DNA of 64,000 nt. Source: Nymphaea colorata (lineage: Eukaryota > Streptophyta > Magnoliopsida > Nymphaeales > Nymphaeaceae). This document shows positions 38,349 to 49,890 of the stretch, piece by piece (within the stretch, counting starts at the first letter, position 1; every line of letters begins with the position of its first letter). The position numbers were made by a program, and so were the translations under genes. The notes beneath the pieces are model-generated. The model did no database searches, was not told the DNA's origin, and worked only from the letters and a program-made list of their open reading frames with translations. The DNA is taken from NCBI RefSeq assembly GCF_008831285.2, contig NC_045148.1, positions 9,305,001 to 9,369,000 of the forward strand, in the 5' to 3' direction.

Positions 38349-40112
38349 ATCTAATGGCGGGAACCTTCTAACCTGCTGTACCTGTAATCACTTCCTTGGC
38401 CTTGTATCGTGCAGCTCCAATGGGAAAAATCTGTCGTGTCTCCGATTGCAAGGTTCATGAACGTTAGCCGTATGAATTATGAAGGAAGATTTGCCCAGGA
38501 TCTTATGCATTGTTGTTACATTATGCACCACAATTGGGACCTCAAGTGGTTTCCTGTTGTTGTTACCTACACTGAATTGGACCCTTTTTTTGTTCCCTTT
38601 ACATTCTTTGCTTCTATTCTCTTAGGGCGTGTTTGTTAACTGCGGATTTGCGGTAAACTATCACACGTTTTCGGTTGCATGCTGTATGGGTTTCAGATCA
38701 ACCTCTGATCTGAAATCTAAGATTATCTAAATACCCTGATTGAATTTTTAATCTTGGGCATTTTGCTTGAAAGAATTATGAGTTGTAGGCTTTTCCCTGT
38801 CTTTCATTTTAATCTTAAGATGCTCTTTCTTTTTTGTTATATTTTGTGAAGTCATGAAGGACTGCGACCTACTTTACAAGCTGGGGATGCAATTGGACCG
38901 GATCTGATATGCGTGTTAGGTGTACCCGACTTGCTTCTGATCCAACTCCCAACATATTCGGTTCCAAAGACCAAACCCGTGCATGCTTAGTACTTAATTC
39001 GCAACTATTTCTGGAAAGGAGTTGCCGTGTGCCAGTCGCCGAAGGCCATCTTTGGATCTGGATACAGGTTACTTACATGGAGGTCCGAAATCCGGTGTCC
39101 TTTTAAAACCATCTAAGTAGTGACAAAAAAAAAAAAAAATGAAAACCTAGCATTTCACGGGATACCTATGAGTTCTTGGCAGGAACGATTGAATCAATTC
39201 AAGTGAGATAAAAGCAATGAAAGAGCTCAAATATAAAGAAAAAGAAAACTTGGAAATTGCTGCCAGAATTGTCTGATTCAATTTGAAATATCTGCCCACC
39301 CATTTAATATCATAACATGTTATGCAGAAAAATCAAAAGAGAGGCCACATAGAACCTGATATGCTACATTTTTTTCCCCAAAATACCCTTCTTTTCCACA
39401 GTCCTTGCGTGACATTTCAAGTCAAAATTCATTGCTTAGAAGAGATTCATTGAAATTGTGAATATCCATGTTTTTTGCAACATAACGTGAATTTGAAGCC
39501 TCCAGTTGCAGAATCTATTGTTTTGTTTTCGCGGTGGATTTCACCTAACACAGATTTGAATGTAGTAACACAGATCTAAATTATTTATATTTTTACTTTT
39601 TTCGAAAAATAAATATTTACAGAATTACAATAAAAGGTGGAAAACTAATACTGTTCTTCCTTCAGGACTTTAATGTCTCAGAATGCGTTTCAGGATACTC
39701 GCGGTTATTCCCACCTCCAAAACGGACGGCTCCGTCAGGGGCGAAAGCGTCATTTGGATGATAATGCGAATCACGGGTTAGAATAATCTGGAGGATAAAT
39801 GTGTCAATTCCTAGTTTTCCTCAGGTTATCCCGCCAAGTTTTACCGCCCTCGGGAGCCAAACAGACAGTGGGGCCCGCGGCCTCTCCCTCCCGACCTCCC
39901 CGTTGTTTTTTTGTTGCCAGAATTCTCGCGATTCCTTCCAATTTATAAATACGCCCTCATAATTAACGCGGGCCCCACCATGAACGGGAGCGCAGGGAGG
40001 GCCTTTTAAATGACAATCGTGCCCCTACTCTCCCCCTTCCTCAGCAAGTCTCGTCCTCGCGAGTAAACATATACGGATCGAATCGAGGTGTCTTTAACCC
40101 TACCAAACTTGG
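37844..40112. other. 3' flank of TRM61 and intergenic DNA
   Basis: The first few hundred bases are the likely 3' untranslated region. A (GT)n(GA)n microsatellite lies at 38307-38348. At about 38631 GGGCGTGTTTGTTAACTGCGG resembles the MITE-like end seen at 19951. A GC-rich stretch at about 39690-40060 has promoter-like composition, but no coding frame follows it. No gene recognised. Confidence 0.5.
38307..38348. repeat. (GT)n(GA)n microsatellite
   Basis: About 15 GT units followed by GA units in the region downstream of TRM61. Confidence 0.95.
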
Positions 40113-40779
40113 TAGGGGCGACTCGTTAAACCTTGGCTCTTCAACCAGTTTGAGTCGAGTCATTTGCTTAATGAGTCGAGCTCAAGTTCATGAGTCGACT
40201 CGTTTAAATAATCGAGTTGAGTTCGAATTCAACACCTAACTGTCGGTTCGAGCTTGAGCCTTAACCAAGTTGTTATATTCAAACAAGTTTACGAGTTTGT
40301 CGAGCTCAACACGTAACGATGAATGTTATTTTTATTCAAACGAGTTTGTCAAGTTTTAATGGAGTCGAGTTCGAGCTCAACACGTAACGATGAATATCAA
40401 TTTTATTCAAACGAGTTTGTCGAGCCTTAATCGAATTAAGCTCGAGCTCAACACGTAACTGCCGAGTTGAGCTTGAGCTTAACACTTAACGATGAATATC
40501 AAGTTTATTTAAACGAGCTTGTCGAGCTTTAATCGAGTTGAGCTGGAGCTCAACACGTAACTGCTGAGTCGAGCTTGAGTTCAACACGTAACGATGAATA
40601 TCAATTCTATTCAAACGAGTTTGTTGAGCGTTAATCGAGTCGAGCTCGAGCTCAATACGTAACTGTCGAGTCGAACTCGAGTTGCTTCCATCGAGCTATT
40701 CTCCAACTCGAGGTTTCATTAGTCGAGCCAAGTTCGAACTAACTAAAGTCAGGCTCGACTCGGTTCACGTTCACCCCTA
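40113..40779. mobile_element. GAGCTCGA-rich element with four internal repeats
   Basis: Ends TAGGGGCGACTCG and (reverse-complemented right end) TAGGGGTGAACGTG form imperfect terminal inverted repeats. Inside, a unit with ACGTAACGATGAAT, then TTTATTCAAACGAGTTTGT and a GAGTCGAGCTCGAGCTC tract, recurs four times, starting near 40312, 40383, 40488 and 40587. The same unit occurs in reverse at 55748-56088. This is a non-autonomous family, hAT-like by its TAGGGGTG ends. No clear target duplication was seen. It sits next to the promoter-like GC-rich stretch at about 40 kb. Confidence 0.6.
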
Positions 40780-42572
40780 CCATTCAGGCGAGAGCCAAAA
40801 CTTTTGTTTTCTTCTTCTTATATTTCAGAGTTGGTAGTTATAGACTCATATTTAATAAAGGTACCATGTCTTAAAATGGAACACTTCTAGGTGCTTGTCG
40901 GGCTCTCCTTCAAGCCCTTCTTTGGGTTGGGTTCATATCTTAGATCCGAAGTTTTATAGAAAAAAAAAATGGTGTCTTGAGATGTTTTCAATTTAACAAA
41001 TTAAGGATTTCAGTAAGGATTTCAATCCATGAATTTAAGACCAGATGAAAAAGATGAAGGATGATCTTATCTGGATTTCAAATCTTGGATCACCGTGATC
41101 GTTGTCTTGTGACCTTTGACCAAAAGGTAAAAGGGCAGAATTACAAAATTTGCATTAAGGGTATTTACGTACTTTCGAGAAAAGGCATCACAGTTCTTTC
41201 CCTGCGGGCCTCTCTCCAGAGGGAGTCTGACGTGCCTACCTAATGACGAAAATGCCCCTACTATTGATTATTTTGGTCTGCTCAATTTATTGGAGACGTA
41301 ATGACGCGGATCGCCCTCGTGTTGCGCCGCTTGGACAAAAATGGGCCTTCGAAGTGAGAAGAAGCTCATATCAATGTTGTGAAAATCGGTTCTTGAACCA
41401 AATTAGTCGGGCTGCCGATTCAGCGAATCGGCTGATTCGAGTCAGCTGTGAATCGGTCAAAAATATGACACAATGTTAGAAATCTAGCTCTTCTTCTTTC
41501 CACAGTAAAACCTCAGGCTCTTATTCACCTTCTGCACAGGAAAGTTTCAGAGAAGTCTTAGTTTTATAAAAAACTAATTTTTTTAATAAGTTTTGAAAAC
41601 TTGTTTGTTTGTTAAGTAACACGCGGCCCAAAACTGATTTTCTGTGAATAACTTGAAGATGGTCAAGTTTTTCAATCCTATTTATAAAACCGGGTTTTGT
41701 CAAAACTGGGTTTTCCTCGACCTAATCTTGATAGCATCCAAACATAACAAAAATTTGGTCTTGGAAGCAAAACTCTAAATGCCCGCATAGAGCCTTTTTA
41801 TCTAGGTACAGGTAGAAATTATACACTCGAATTAGAGACTAGCTGCCTATGACCAGTAAGCAGAGCCGCCATCCAATGCTCATCTTACTTTAGATCGAGA
41901 ATATGTGAGCTTAGGAAAGCTTTAGTTACTCATCGACGACACATTCTTGATATTCACTTAGTCCCACTTTTTAAAATTCATCTTAGATTTTTTTTTTTTA
42001 ATTTGTGCTTGAAATTGGAAGGTGATTCTTAACGTAAAAGCTGGCAAGAATTGTGTGGTTTCCTTATTAAGGAAATGGATATCTTAAACATAAGAAATTG
42101 CCATGAAGTTAAATTTCACCAATTTCATATAAAAAGCTTAACTTGCTACAGTTTCCGCAAAGATTAGTTGAGATTAGAGATCCATGCGAAATTCACTCTT
42201 AAAAATAAAATTAAAAAAAATTGATTTTATAGTTTACAATATAGATGCAAAACCCAAATTTCAGATCCGAAGCTATCAAATACAACCTGCAACTACTTAG
42301 TTAATCGAATTGGGGGGTGGATAAGGATGTAAATGGCTTGGCTCCAAACACAGCTTAAGAAGGTGTTGGTAGATCTCCACATAACTCAAAATAATAAAAG
42401 TTTTGATCCAACCCATTCGCAACTCTACCAAAACAATGCAATTCTGATATTGCAATTATTTTCTGCTTCTCAATAATAATAAGAATAATAGTAATAACAA
42501 GCAATTGTATTAACATATACATGCATACATATCAAGGATTGGAGTCGAAATCAGTGGAAAACTGATTTGATT
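40780..42572. other. Intergenic DNA
   Basis: No gene recognised. At 41380-41460 the words AATCGGTTC, GATTCAGCGAATCGGCTGATTC and GTGAATCGG form a dyad-rich patch that looks like a repeat remnant. Near 41815-41850 CTCGAATTAGAGACTAG resembles part of the SINE B-box region at 15.2 kb, but no A box is present at the right distance. Confidence 0.5.
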
Positions 42573-44541
42573 GGATGATACCAAATCTGGATAAGTTTAT
42601 GCTAATCTGATGCATTGGTCTTATAGCTGGTCTGAGAAATAATTCCGATTCGGATGCAGATCTTGGTACTGAATCCGAACTCGACGATTATTGGGAATGC
42701 GTTTAGGAGACCAGAGTCCGTTCGGATATTGGATTCGGACCCGACCTGTTTGGGTTCCTAGAAACGAGAGACGTAATCGTAATTAGGAAAGGGGAAGGAT
42801 AAGAGAGTAATTTTACTTCAAAGAAGCTAATCATCCTCCCCTCTGGCTGAATGGCGCCCCCGTAAATTCCTGATAAAGTAGGGGCCTTTGATTAAATTGG
42901 ACGACCAACAAATTTCCCAACAATAAACCAGTAAGATGGAATTGCTCGGAGAGGCGACGGAGGAAGAAGAGGAACGGCGGAAGGAGACGGGGATCATCGA
43001 GTTCGACGCGAGGATTTCCCTTTTCATCACCGCTGATCTCTGCCTCCGATCGGATTTCTATTTTCCTATTCCGATTCTGATCGGGAATCCCGCAGTTTGA
43101 GGTGCGTAATCGGCTCTACTGAAGAGGTTTTCTCGATCTCCTCTTCGCTGCCGTATCGGATTGGAAACAGGGGGTCTGCTTTGTTTCTTTCGCGTTCTTG
43201 ATGATCCGGTTGGATTCTGGGTGGAATCTGCCATGAATCTTATCGTTTTCGTGCGTTTCAGTGGGATTTGTTTCTTCAGATTGTTGCTTGTTGATTTTTA
43301 CACTTCTAGTCGATTATCGGGTGGTCCTTCTTGAGTGGTTGACAGATTTTATTTTCGGTTTGTTCGTTTCTTCTTGAAAACGGAGGTGCTTGTGTTTCGT
43401 TTTCTCTTGTTTGTTACTGTGAAGGAGTTGCCCGCTGGATTTTTTTTTTTTGCTGCGTTAGAAATTTTCTGGTATTTTGACCCTAAGATTTTGTTGTTTG
43501 TGCGCTTTATCGACGTTTTGCGAAGTGCGTGTTGAAGATTTGCAATTTGAGTGCCAATGTTGTGAAAATATTTGCATTTCAGTGCATCTTACTTTCTTGT
43601 AGATATTCATTTGTTTGTCGCGATTTTTATTGATAGATCTCGTAAATTAGTTTCTTTTGTCTTTTTTTCTTATAGTTAATAGATTTTTCAGAAACGCACT
43701 GTCATTTCTACGGTTATTTAGTTCTTTTGAAGAATGAAGCTTCTTGATATTTGCGTGTTTACTAAACTTTCTAGCGAATGGGAAGTGAATTAGTTTTTCT
43801 TCTTTTGTTTCTCAGTGGTGTTACGGTGTTTCTTATTGAAGCAAAAGGACGATTTATGTAGCCTTGCAATCTATACAAGCGTTTCACAGTTTTTTATTTT
43901 AAATTTTTGTGGTTTTTTGTACAATATTTGGTGGTGTACAAATTGAGAAAGTCTGGAGATCTTCTCTCTGGCGTAAAATTTTCTTTCTTAAATTGGAAGT
44001 GGATTTATCTTCTTCTGATTTGCTTAGGCGTTTGGTTATGCACCTAGCAATTATTTTCTTTCTCTTTTGTTCTTCACATGGTTTCTTAATTTTGTAGTTG
44101 CTCCTTCTGTATTTTTCCCGTTGGTAATCATCACGCGTGTACTATATATAGGTGAAAATTTAGTGTTTTCGTCTTGTCATTGTAGGTCATAATAAGTGCT
44201 ACTTATATATATCTACGCCTAGTTTGATTGGATTTCTTGGATTTTTATTGTTTTCAGTTTACTACTTGTAAGCATCTGCTGTGGTTTCACTAGTGTTCCC
44301 GCAAGGAGATTTCTGCACCTTTTTCACGTTTATGGCTTTTATATGTTTTAATTTTTTATGCTACAGAGAAGTGGTGGTTTCTCCAATTCATAGAGGGCTG
44401 CTATCACATTTCCGCAACATTTGAGGCCTTCCTGAAAGTCCAAACGGTAAGTGTTTATTCTGCTTACTTTTTATTGAAATTACTGGATGTTAGTTCTTGA
44501 CATGTTCGATCTGCCTTCTTGTTCTTAGGTGTGCCTTGAAG
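42573..44541 (+). promoter_or_regulatory. Promoter, two non-coding leader exons and introns of the RING gene (B)
   Basis: A first non-coding exon ends at 43101 (donor GTGCGT). A second non-coding exon lies at 44367-44446 (acceptor CTACAG, donor GTAAGT). The coding exon starts at 44529, 13 bases before the ATG at 44542. The part 42573-43612 is duplicated at 32143-33486. The first exon contains a 54-codon upstream ORF. The transcription start is not visible. Confidence 0.6.
42936..43100 (+). promoter_or_regulatory. 54-codon upstream ORF in the RING-gene leader
   Basis: ATG at 42936 in the context AAGATGG opens 54 codons ending at TGA 43098-43100, one base before the leader exon's donor. The peptide starts MELLGEATEEEERRK and ends ILIGNPAV. 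It does not join the main coding frame. An upstream ORF of this size in a leader exon would be expected to restrict translation of the E3 ligase unless bypassed. In the duplicate at 32143-33486 the sixth codon is TAG. Confidence 0.5.
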
Positions 44542-46839
44542 ATGTTTGGAGGAGGCAATGGCACCCCAGTTTTCCCTGTTTTCTTAGAAGAAAATCAATT
44601 ACAATACGATCCTAATGGATCAACCCAACTTCAGTTATTTGGTAAGCATAAACAAGAATCTCTATGTGCTGCTTGTTTTTTACTCTTTCATTTTATTTCC
44701 ATTTATGCTGCTCTAATTGCAATATTAAGTGCTAAGATGCTTTGGCATTCATCATTAGTTTGTTGCAATGGAGCTTCACACTAATTTATAGCATTTAGAT
44801 AGGTTGCCTTTATCTTTTTCTCCTTCAGGTTCTGTGTTATTTTCTGATGCTACAGATCTTTTACTTTGATTATTGTTTGGTGATATGGGTTGTTTCTAGT
44901 CTTTACACTTGTAGAGTAGATGTTACTTTCAACTTCCAAGTATGATGTGTGGCCTGTTATAATGGACTCCCTCCTCATTTTTCCTTCTCTTTCTTGGCAT
45001 TGCATCTTCTTGTTCAATTGCTTCATGGCCTCAGGCCATGGATGTCAATTGCCAAGCAAGCAGCCAAGCACTAATTCCCAAGACTGCTTCTGGTCGAAAT
45101 TGAGGCAATTGTAAAGAAAATCAGCTTGAGGTTCTCGATATAGTTTTTTTCTGCGGTGGTCTGGGTTTTCATAAATACGCTTCATTATATTTTACTCTTT
45201 TGCCTTATATTGGGTTTTGACTATCCTGTCAGGCTTGTAAATTTTATGGTCTGTTCATCTGAGGTGATTTGTCTAGTAGACCATCTCTTGCATTTGCATT
45301 TGCTTTGGCTACAAGGACTATCTGTAACATGTGCCTTTCTCAGACAAATATGAATGAATATAATTTTTTAACATTTTCTTGTCTTTCTTGCCTGTGTCAT
45401 ATTGTTTTCTCAGGCATTTTATCTTTTATCTTCTGCCATTTCTTTTCTATTTGTGATGAAACATCTTTTAATGTTGACTAAGTTAATTGTGATGAAAATG
45501 AAGGTACAGCAGGTCTCAATAGGCCAAGCAAAAGGGGCAGAGAAACAGAGGCTATATCAAGACAGCAAAAGCTTCACTTCTCTCTGAATAACTTTGCTCA
45601 TGATGAAGTAGATCGTTCTGCAAGCATTCCAAACTCAAATGCTGTGTCAACTGGATTGAGGCTGTCATATGATGATGATGAACCCAACTCATCTGTTACT
45701 TCTGCAAGTGGAAGCATGACGACCCTTCCGGTCATTTCATCCCTTGGGGATAGTTTAAGAGCTGAGCTTGATCATCAGAAGGAAGAGTTTGATCACTACA
45801 TCCGAGTTCAGGTCTGTCCCTGACAAGCAAAATAAAATGAGGAATTTAAATGTGATTATAAATACTTTCAAGTATGTTTGTTCCTTTCCTGTATGAAACA
45901 CCAAAAGCTAGGTACTGAGTTTGATGAGCTAAAATTACAAATTCACATAACAAATTACGAACATCCATGTCAACCTTGATTAACATGAATGGGTTTATGA
46001 GTGCCCCAGTACGGTATATTTTGATTTCAGAAGCGAATATTTAACCTTACCCCTCAAAGCAGTGACAATATTTTTTTTTCCGAAATTACTCAAGCTGAAC
46101 CAACCTTGCTTAACTACTACTCAGGCTTGATTCATACAGGCTCATCCTCTAAGAGACCCAACCTAAGCTGTTCAAGCTTGCTTATGTCCTATCTTTCAGT
46201 TCTGACTCTTTCCTTGGTGTAGGATTTCTCGTCAGTGGACGTTGGAAATTAATTTCTTGCTTACTGGTCAACATTCTGACAATCCTCTCTCTCTCTCAGG
46301 AAGAACATATTACGAAAGGAGTGAAGGAAATGAAGCAGCGGCAAATGGCTTCCTTGTTAACCACAATAGAGAAAGAGGTGGGAAGGAAATTGCGGGAAAA
46401 AGAAGTTGAGATTGAGAACATGAACAGGAAGAACCGTGAATTAGTCGAAAGAATAAAAGAAGTGGCACTGGAGGCTCAGAGTTGGCATCAGAGGGCCCGG
46501 TACAATGAAGCCATGGTTAACTCCCTTAGAAGTAACCTTGAACATGCAATTGCTCAAGGAACTGATCATGGGAAGGAAGGTTGTGGAGACAGTGAAGTGG
46601 ATGACTCTGCTTCCTCTTATAACCATAATATGATTGCCGGCGTACCAACAAGAATGCTCCTGGAGAACAGAGAATTGAAGGAGCAGAGAAATTGCAAGAT
46701 CTGCAAAAGTAAGGAAGTTTCCATCTTGCTGTGGCCTTGTAGGCATCTTTGCATATGTAAGGATTGCGAGGGCTCTCTGGATGTCTGTCCTGTTTGTCAA
46801 ACCATGAAAACTGCAAGTGTTGAGGTTTACATGTCCTAG
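44542..46839 (+). CDS. BOI-related RING-type E3 ubiquitin ligase
   Basis: Three coding exons at 44542-44641, 45504-45811 and 46300-46839 give 315 residues. The N-terminal third is low in complexity and ends in LGDSLRAELDHQKEEFDHYI. A coiled coil follows (about 140-220), including the WRD-type segment VALEAQSWHQRARYNEAMVN. A C-terminal C3HC4 RING has Cys268, Cys271, Cys283, His285, Cys289, Cys292, Cys299 and Cys302, with WPCRHLCIC typical of the BOI/BRG/S-ribonuclease-binding-protein group. Such proteins ubiquitinate regulators of stress responses, cell death and gibberellin signalling. The substrate here is unknown. The length fits the family. Two non-coding leader exons precede the CDS. Confidence 0.92.
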
Positions 46840-48830
46840 GGAATCAAGAAGGTGGAAAAAAAAAAGGAACAAAAAGGAGTGAAAAAGTGAAATAAACCAA
46901 ACACTTGCTTAGATTTCCTTGTTATAAGTTATGAAATCTGTATATGCTAGAAATTAACTTGGAAATGATGTCTGGTTGTTGTTTTGCCGATGCTGAGCTG
47001 CTCTGTCTATAAATTTTTATGAACTCGTCTTTGGTCTGGCATTTTGCCCGTGTTGTATCTACGTCCAGCAAATTGGTGCCTAATTCCCTATCCATCTGAT
47101 TGGAAATGGGAAAATAATTTTGGTAGAGCATTTTGTCTGTCTCATCGGATTTAGGTGAGACCCCGGTTTCATCCCTTGACATATTTAGCATTTCACACTG
47201 ATCTCTCTCTCTCCCCCCTGTGAAGGTGGTGGCTGACACAACCAGGCACCAAAGTTGCTAGATTGAGTTGCGGTGCCCATGGTCGTTGCACGCTTGCTAT
47301 TATCATATTATTGCTGCCGTTTTTAACGACTATGAAGCAAATGCACTTAATGTTTTCGGCTTATTTGTACATATTTGAGAGATTTTGGTTAGAACCCGTC
47401 GATGTCATATTAGAGCAATAAAGCATTATGGAACTTGGCATTTTATTTTGCAACATCTTGAAAGCATGCCCATGCTTGTATGCGTTTTAATGCTAACAGT
47501 GATTGCATGCGTCGGCACGGGCATGATGGTAACGGATGGTACAGAGACAATTAGCTCATATAATACACCCACTTGCTTTATATGGACTTTCACAATGTGT
47601 TGCTTTCTTGCGGATTTTCATCATGTTTCATTTTCAAAGGTTTTACGAATCATAACTGGAAGCTGGCACTAGTTATGTAACGTGCAATTTGTCAAAAGCA
47701 GGTAGGTCAAGTTGGTGGCTTTTCTAATGCTTGCATTTACTGAGCGCATTTTGCCTTCTCTAAAGTATCTTTATAGAAATCGAGCGGGGTGGTGGCGTTA
47801 TATTTCCATGGATGATGACCAATAATGGGCAGTGGTAGACTTGCCAACATGGGCGTTATTCATACCTACTGAAACAGAAAAAATACATGTGTCATTCACC
47901 TGCTAAGGCGTTGTGTATAACACCTTTCATGTCGAAGAATTTAATGCCCAGATGAATCGTAAAATTATCTGATTAATTTCAGTTTTCTCATCTAATGGCA
48001 GACATAAAATTCTGCAAAATCAGCAACTACCCACCGGGAGAAAGGCTCTGTATGTTCGCTTGCGTCCAGGAAATCGAGAAAAGTTGAAATACGGCACTCC
48101 ACCGTCCACAAGGTGGTGCAAGATTCCAAACATATACGTGGATTGGATTTTAAGACGAGTGGACGCGTTTCCCCACACGAAGAAAAGTCAGGACAAGTTG
48201 GCAACTCGCATTATTTAATTTTCAAAATGTCCAACTCAGCGTCTTTCTTGGTAAAATTCACAGTTCCGGTGAGTGTGGAAGGAACCATTTCCTTCTCTCA
48301 TTTAGAGTTCAATATTGTTTTACGTGTCTAATAAGAGTTGATCCCACAAAAGTTCTTTGTGATATTAACTTCTAACCTAACTTATATTAGGGGAAAACCT
48401 TCATATATATATATTTTATTCATTTCGTTTCATTAAACCTTCGAAAATAATGCAAGAAAAAGAGTTTACGATTCCCTTCCTTCTGGAAATGGTTGGTACC
48501 GATCCATTTTCAATTGCGTGTAGAACAGTGTGATTAGGTGCGTCCACTCCACATACTGTCGGACATCTTTTTTCATTTTTCTTGAGAACTTCCGTCATCC
48601 ACTAAACCCAAGGGTGGGTGAAAACCGATTTTCTATCATGTTGTTTCCGTTCCAACAACGGATCCGACTCGAAAGTCTGCAATTTCCGGTTGCATTTTGC
48701 CGGCGATCGGAAAAAGTACCAAGAAAAGTCCGGCATCGTCAAAACTGACGAATATTTTGCTGTCGCAAATGGGCCACACAATACTGGAATGAAGGTTTCA
48801 TCATTTTCTACAGTTTGTGGCTTGTAGGTT

Positions 48831-49115
48831 AAGCAACAGGGCGGCCTGACTTACCCGGTTAACTGGAATCCGGCGGGCCAGGATTCCGCCCGTTTTGATG
48901 GACCCGCTATTGGCCGGCTGGCTCGTGGCTCGTTGGCCTAACCAAGCCAGGATGCATATGTAGGCGCCAAAGTGGGTCTAGCTGGACCCTGGGCCAGGGC
49001 CTGGCTTAAGTGGAGTCAGGGGCTTGAAGACCCGGCCAAAGCTTCGGCAGGGTTATGCTGTCCCATGTTGTAAAAGTCGATTCCTAAACCGGCTCAGCAG
49101 GCTTGACCACTTAAA
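48831..49115. repeat. GC-rich repeat-like block
   Basis: A block about 285 bases long, rich in words such as GGCCGGCTGGC and CCTGGGCCAGGGCCTGG, stands out sharply from AT-rich flanks. It resembles in texture the segments at 12240-12355 and 24012-24110. It is probably a non-autonomous element. Termini are not defined. Confidence 0.4.
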
Positions 49116-49555
49116 CGATTCATCTAAATCCAAAAAATGACAACCATTTTTTTCAAAAGTAAATACAAATTATATAAACTAATTAAAGGTACAAAAAATC
49201 TTAAGAAATTTAAAAATATAGTGGAAGGCAATCGGCTGCCTTATGGTGTTTCTTATCTTTTTGTGTTCAGTAAGGAAGAAACTGATCCTACTAGCTTAAC
49301 TCGCCGTCTACTTATTCCTTGACAATGATAAGCAATGAAGTGAAGGCCTCTTATATCTAACCTATCAGGCAATATGCAAAATGAAGTTTGAACTCTGCAA
49401 CCCCCATTTATAAAAGAGGTCATTTTCTTTTATCCATCCGTTGTTTTTTTATTCATGCTTACTCTTTCTGTTCATTTGTTTAATTGCTGTTCTTTCACAA
49501 CTTAAAACCATTGGTCAACCAACATTTTCATATGTTTGCCAATGCAAGCCAGCAA

Positions 49556-49616
49556 GGGCAAAGCATAGCGGGTCAGCTGGTAGTGCACTAGAGACGCACG
49601 TCGCTGGTTCAAAAAC
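49556..49616 (+). mobile_element. tRNA-related (SINE-like) segment
   Basis: GGTCAGCTGGTAGTG resembles a tRNA D-arm/A-box region, and CTGGTTCAAAAAC about 30 bases later resembles a T-arm/B box. The B box is degenerate and no cloverleaf closes, so this is not a functional tRNA gene. It is more likely a worn SINE head. It lies in the 3' flank of RBM48, on the opposite strand. Confidence 0.35.
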
Positions 49617-49673
49617 ATTGATACTACTTAGTCATCTTATAAAGATGGAACGCCGGTTAAATTCCATGGATGC

Positions 49674-49872
49674 TACTCCGTTGTTGTCTTATCAGGTGGA
49701 ACACCGCACCAAGCTGAAAGTGCAATCATCCCCCCTTACATCGATGCAGACTATAAGAGGAAAATGGAGGGAATATTAGCTTATGGGAGTGCTCGAGGGT
49801 GCGGATCAGCTGTGTCCTTTCACCTCTGATATGCATGCGTACTACCGCAGTCGTACTCCGTTGTTGTCTTAT
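49674..49872. repeat. 19-base direct repeat 180 bases apart
   Basis: TACTCCGTTGTTGTCTTAT occurs at 49674-49692 and 49854-49872 without mismatch. The second copy lies 18 bases past the RBM48 stop codon (minus strand). A shorter similar word (CTTATGGGAG) occurs near 49772 and 49868. Confidence 0.85.
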
Positions 49873-49890
49873 GGGAGGGCCAAAGATTTG

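Larger units (their letters stand above)
46840..49890. other. Intergenic DNA between convergent RING and RBM48 genes
   Basis: Both neighbouring genes end into this stretch, so its edges are 3' untranslated regions. No convincing coding frame. It holds the GC-rich block at 48831-49115, a tRNA-related segment near 49570 and the 19-base direct repeat at 49674/49854. Confidence 0.55.

Noticed and set aside
41812-41880. Second full SINE of the 15.2 kb type
   Set aside because: Only a B-box-like word (CTCGAATTAGAGAC) is similar. No A box lies at a workable distance.
47385-47672. 95-codon frame downstream of the RING gene
   Set aside because: It has a TTG start, lies in the probable 3' untranslated region, and matches no family I know.
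49556-49616. Functional tRNA gene
   Set aside because: The B box is degenerate and the acceptor and anticodon stems do not close, so only a tRNA-derived remnant is supported.
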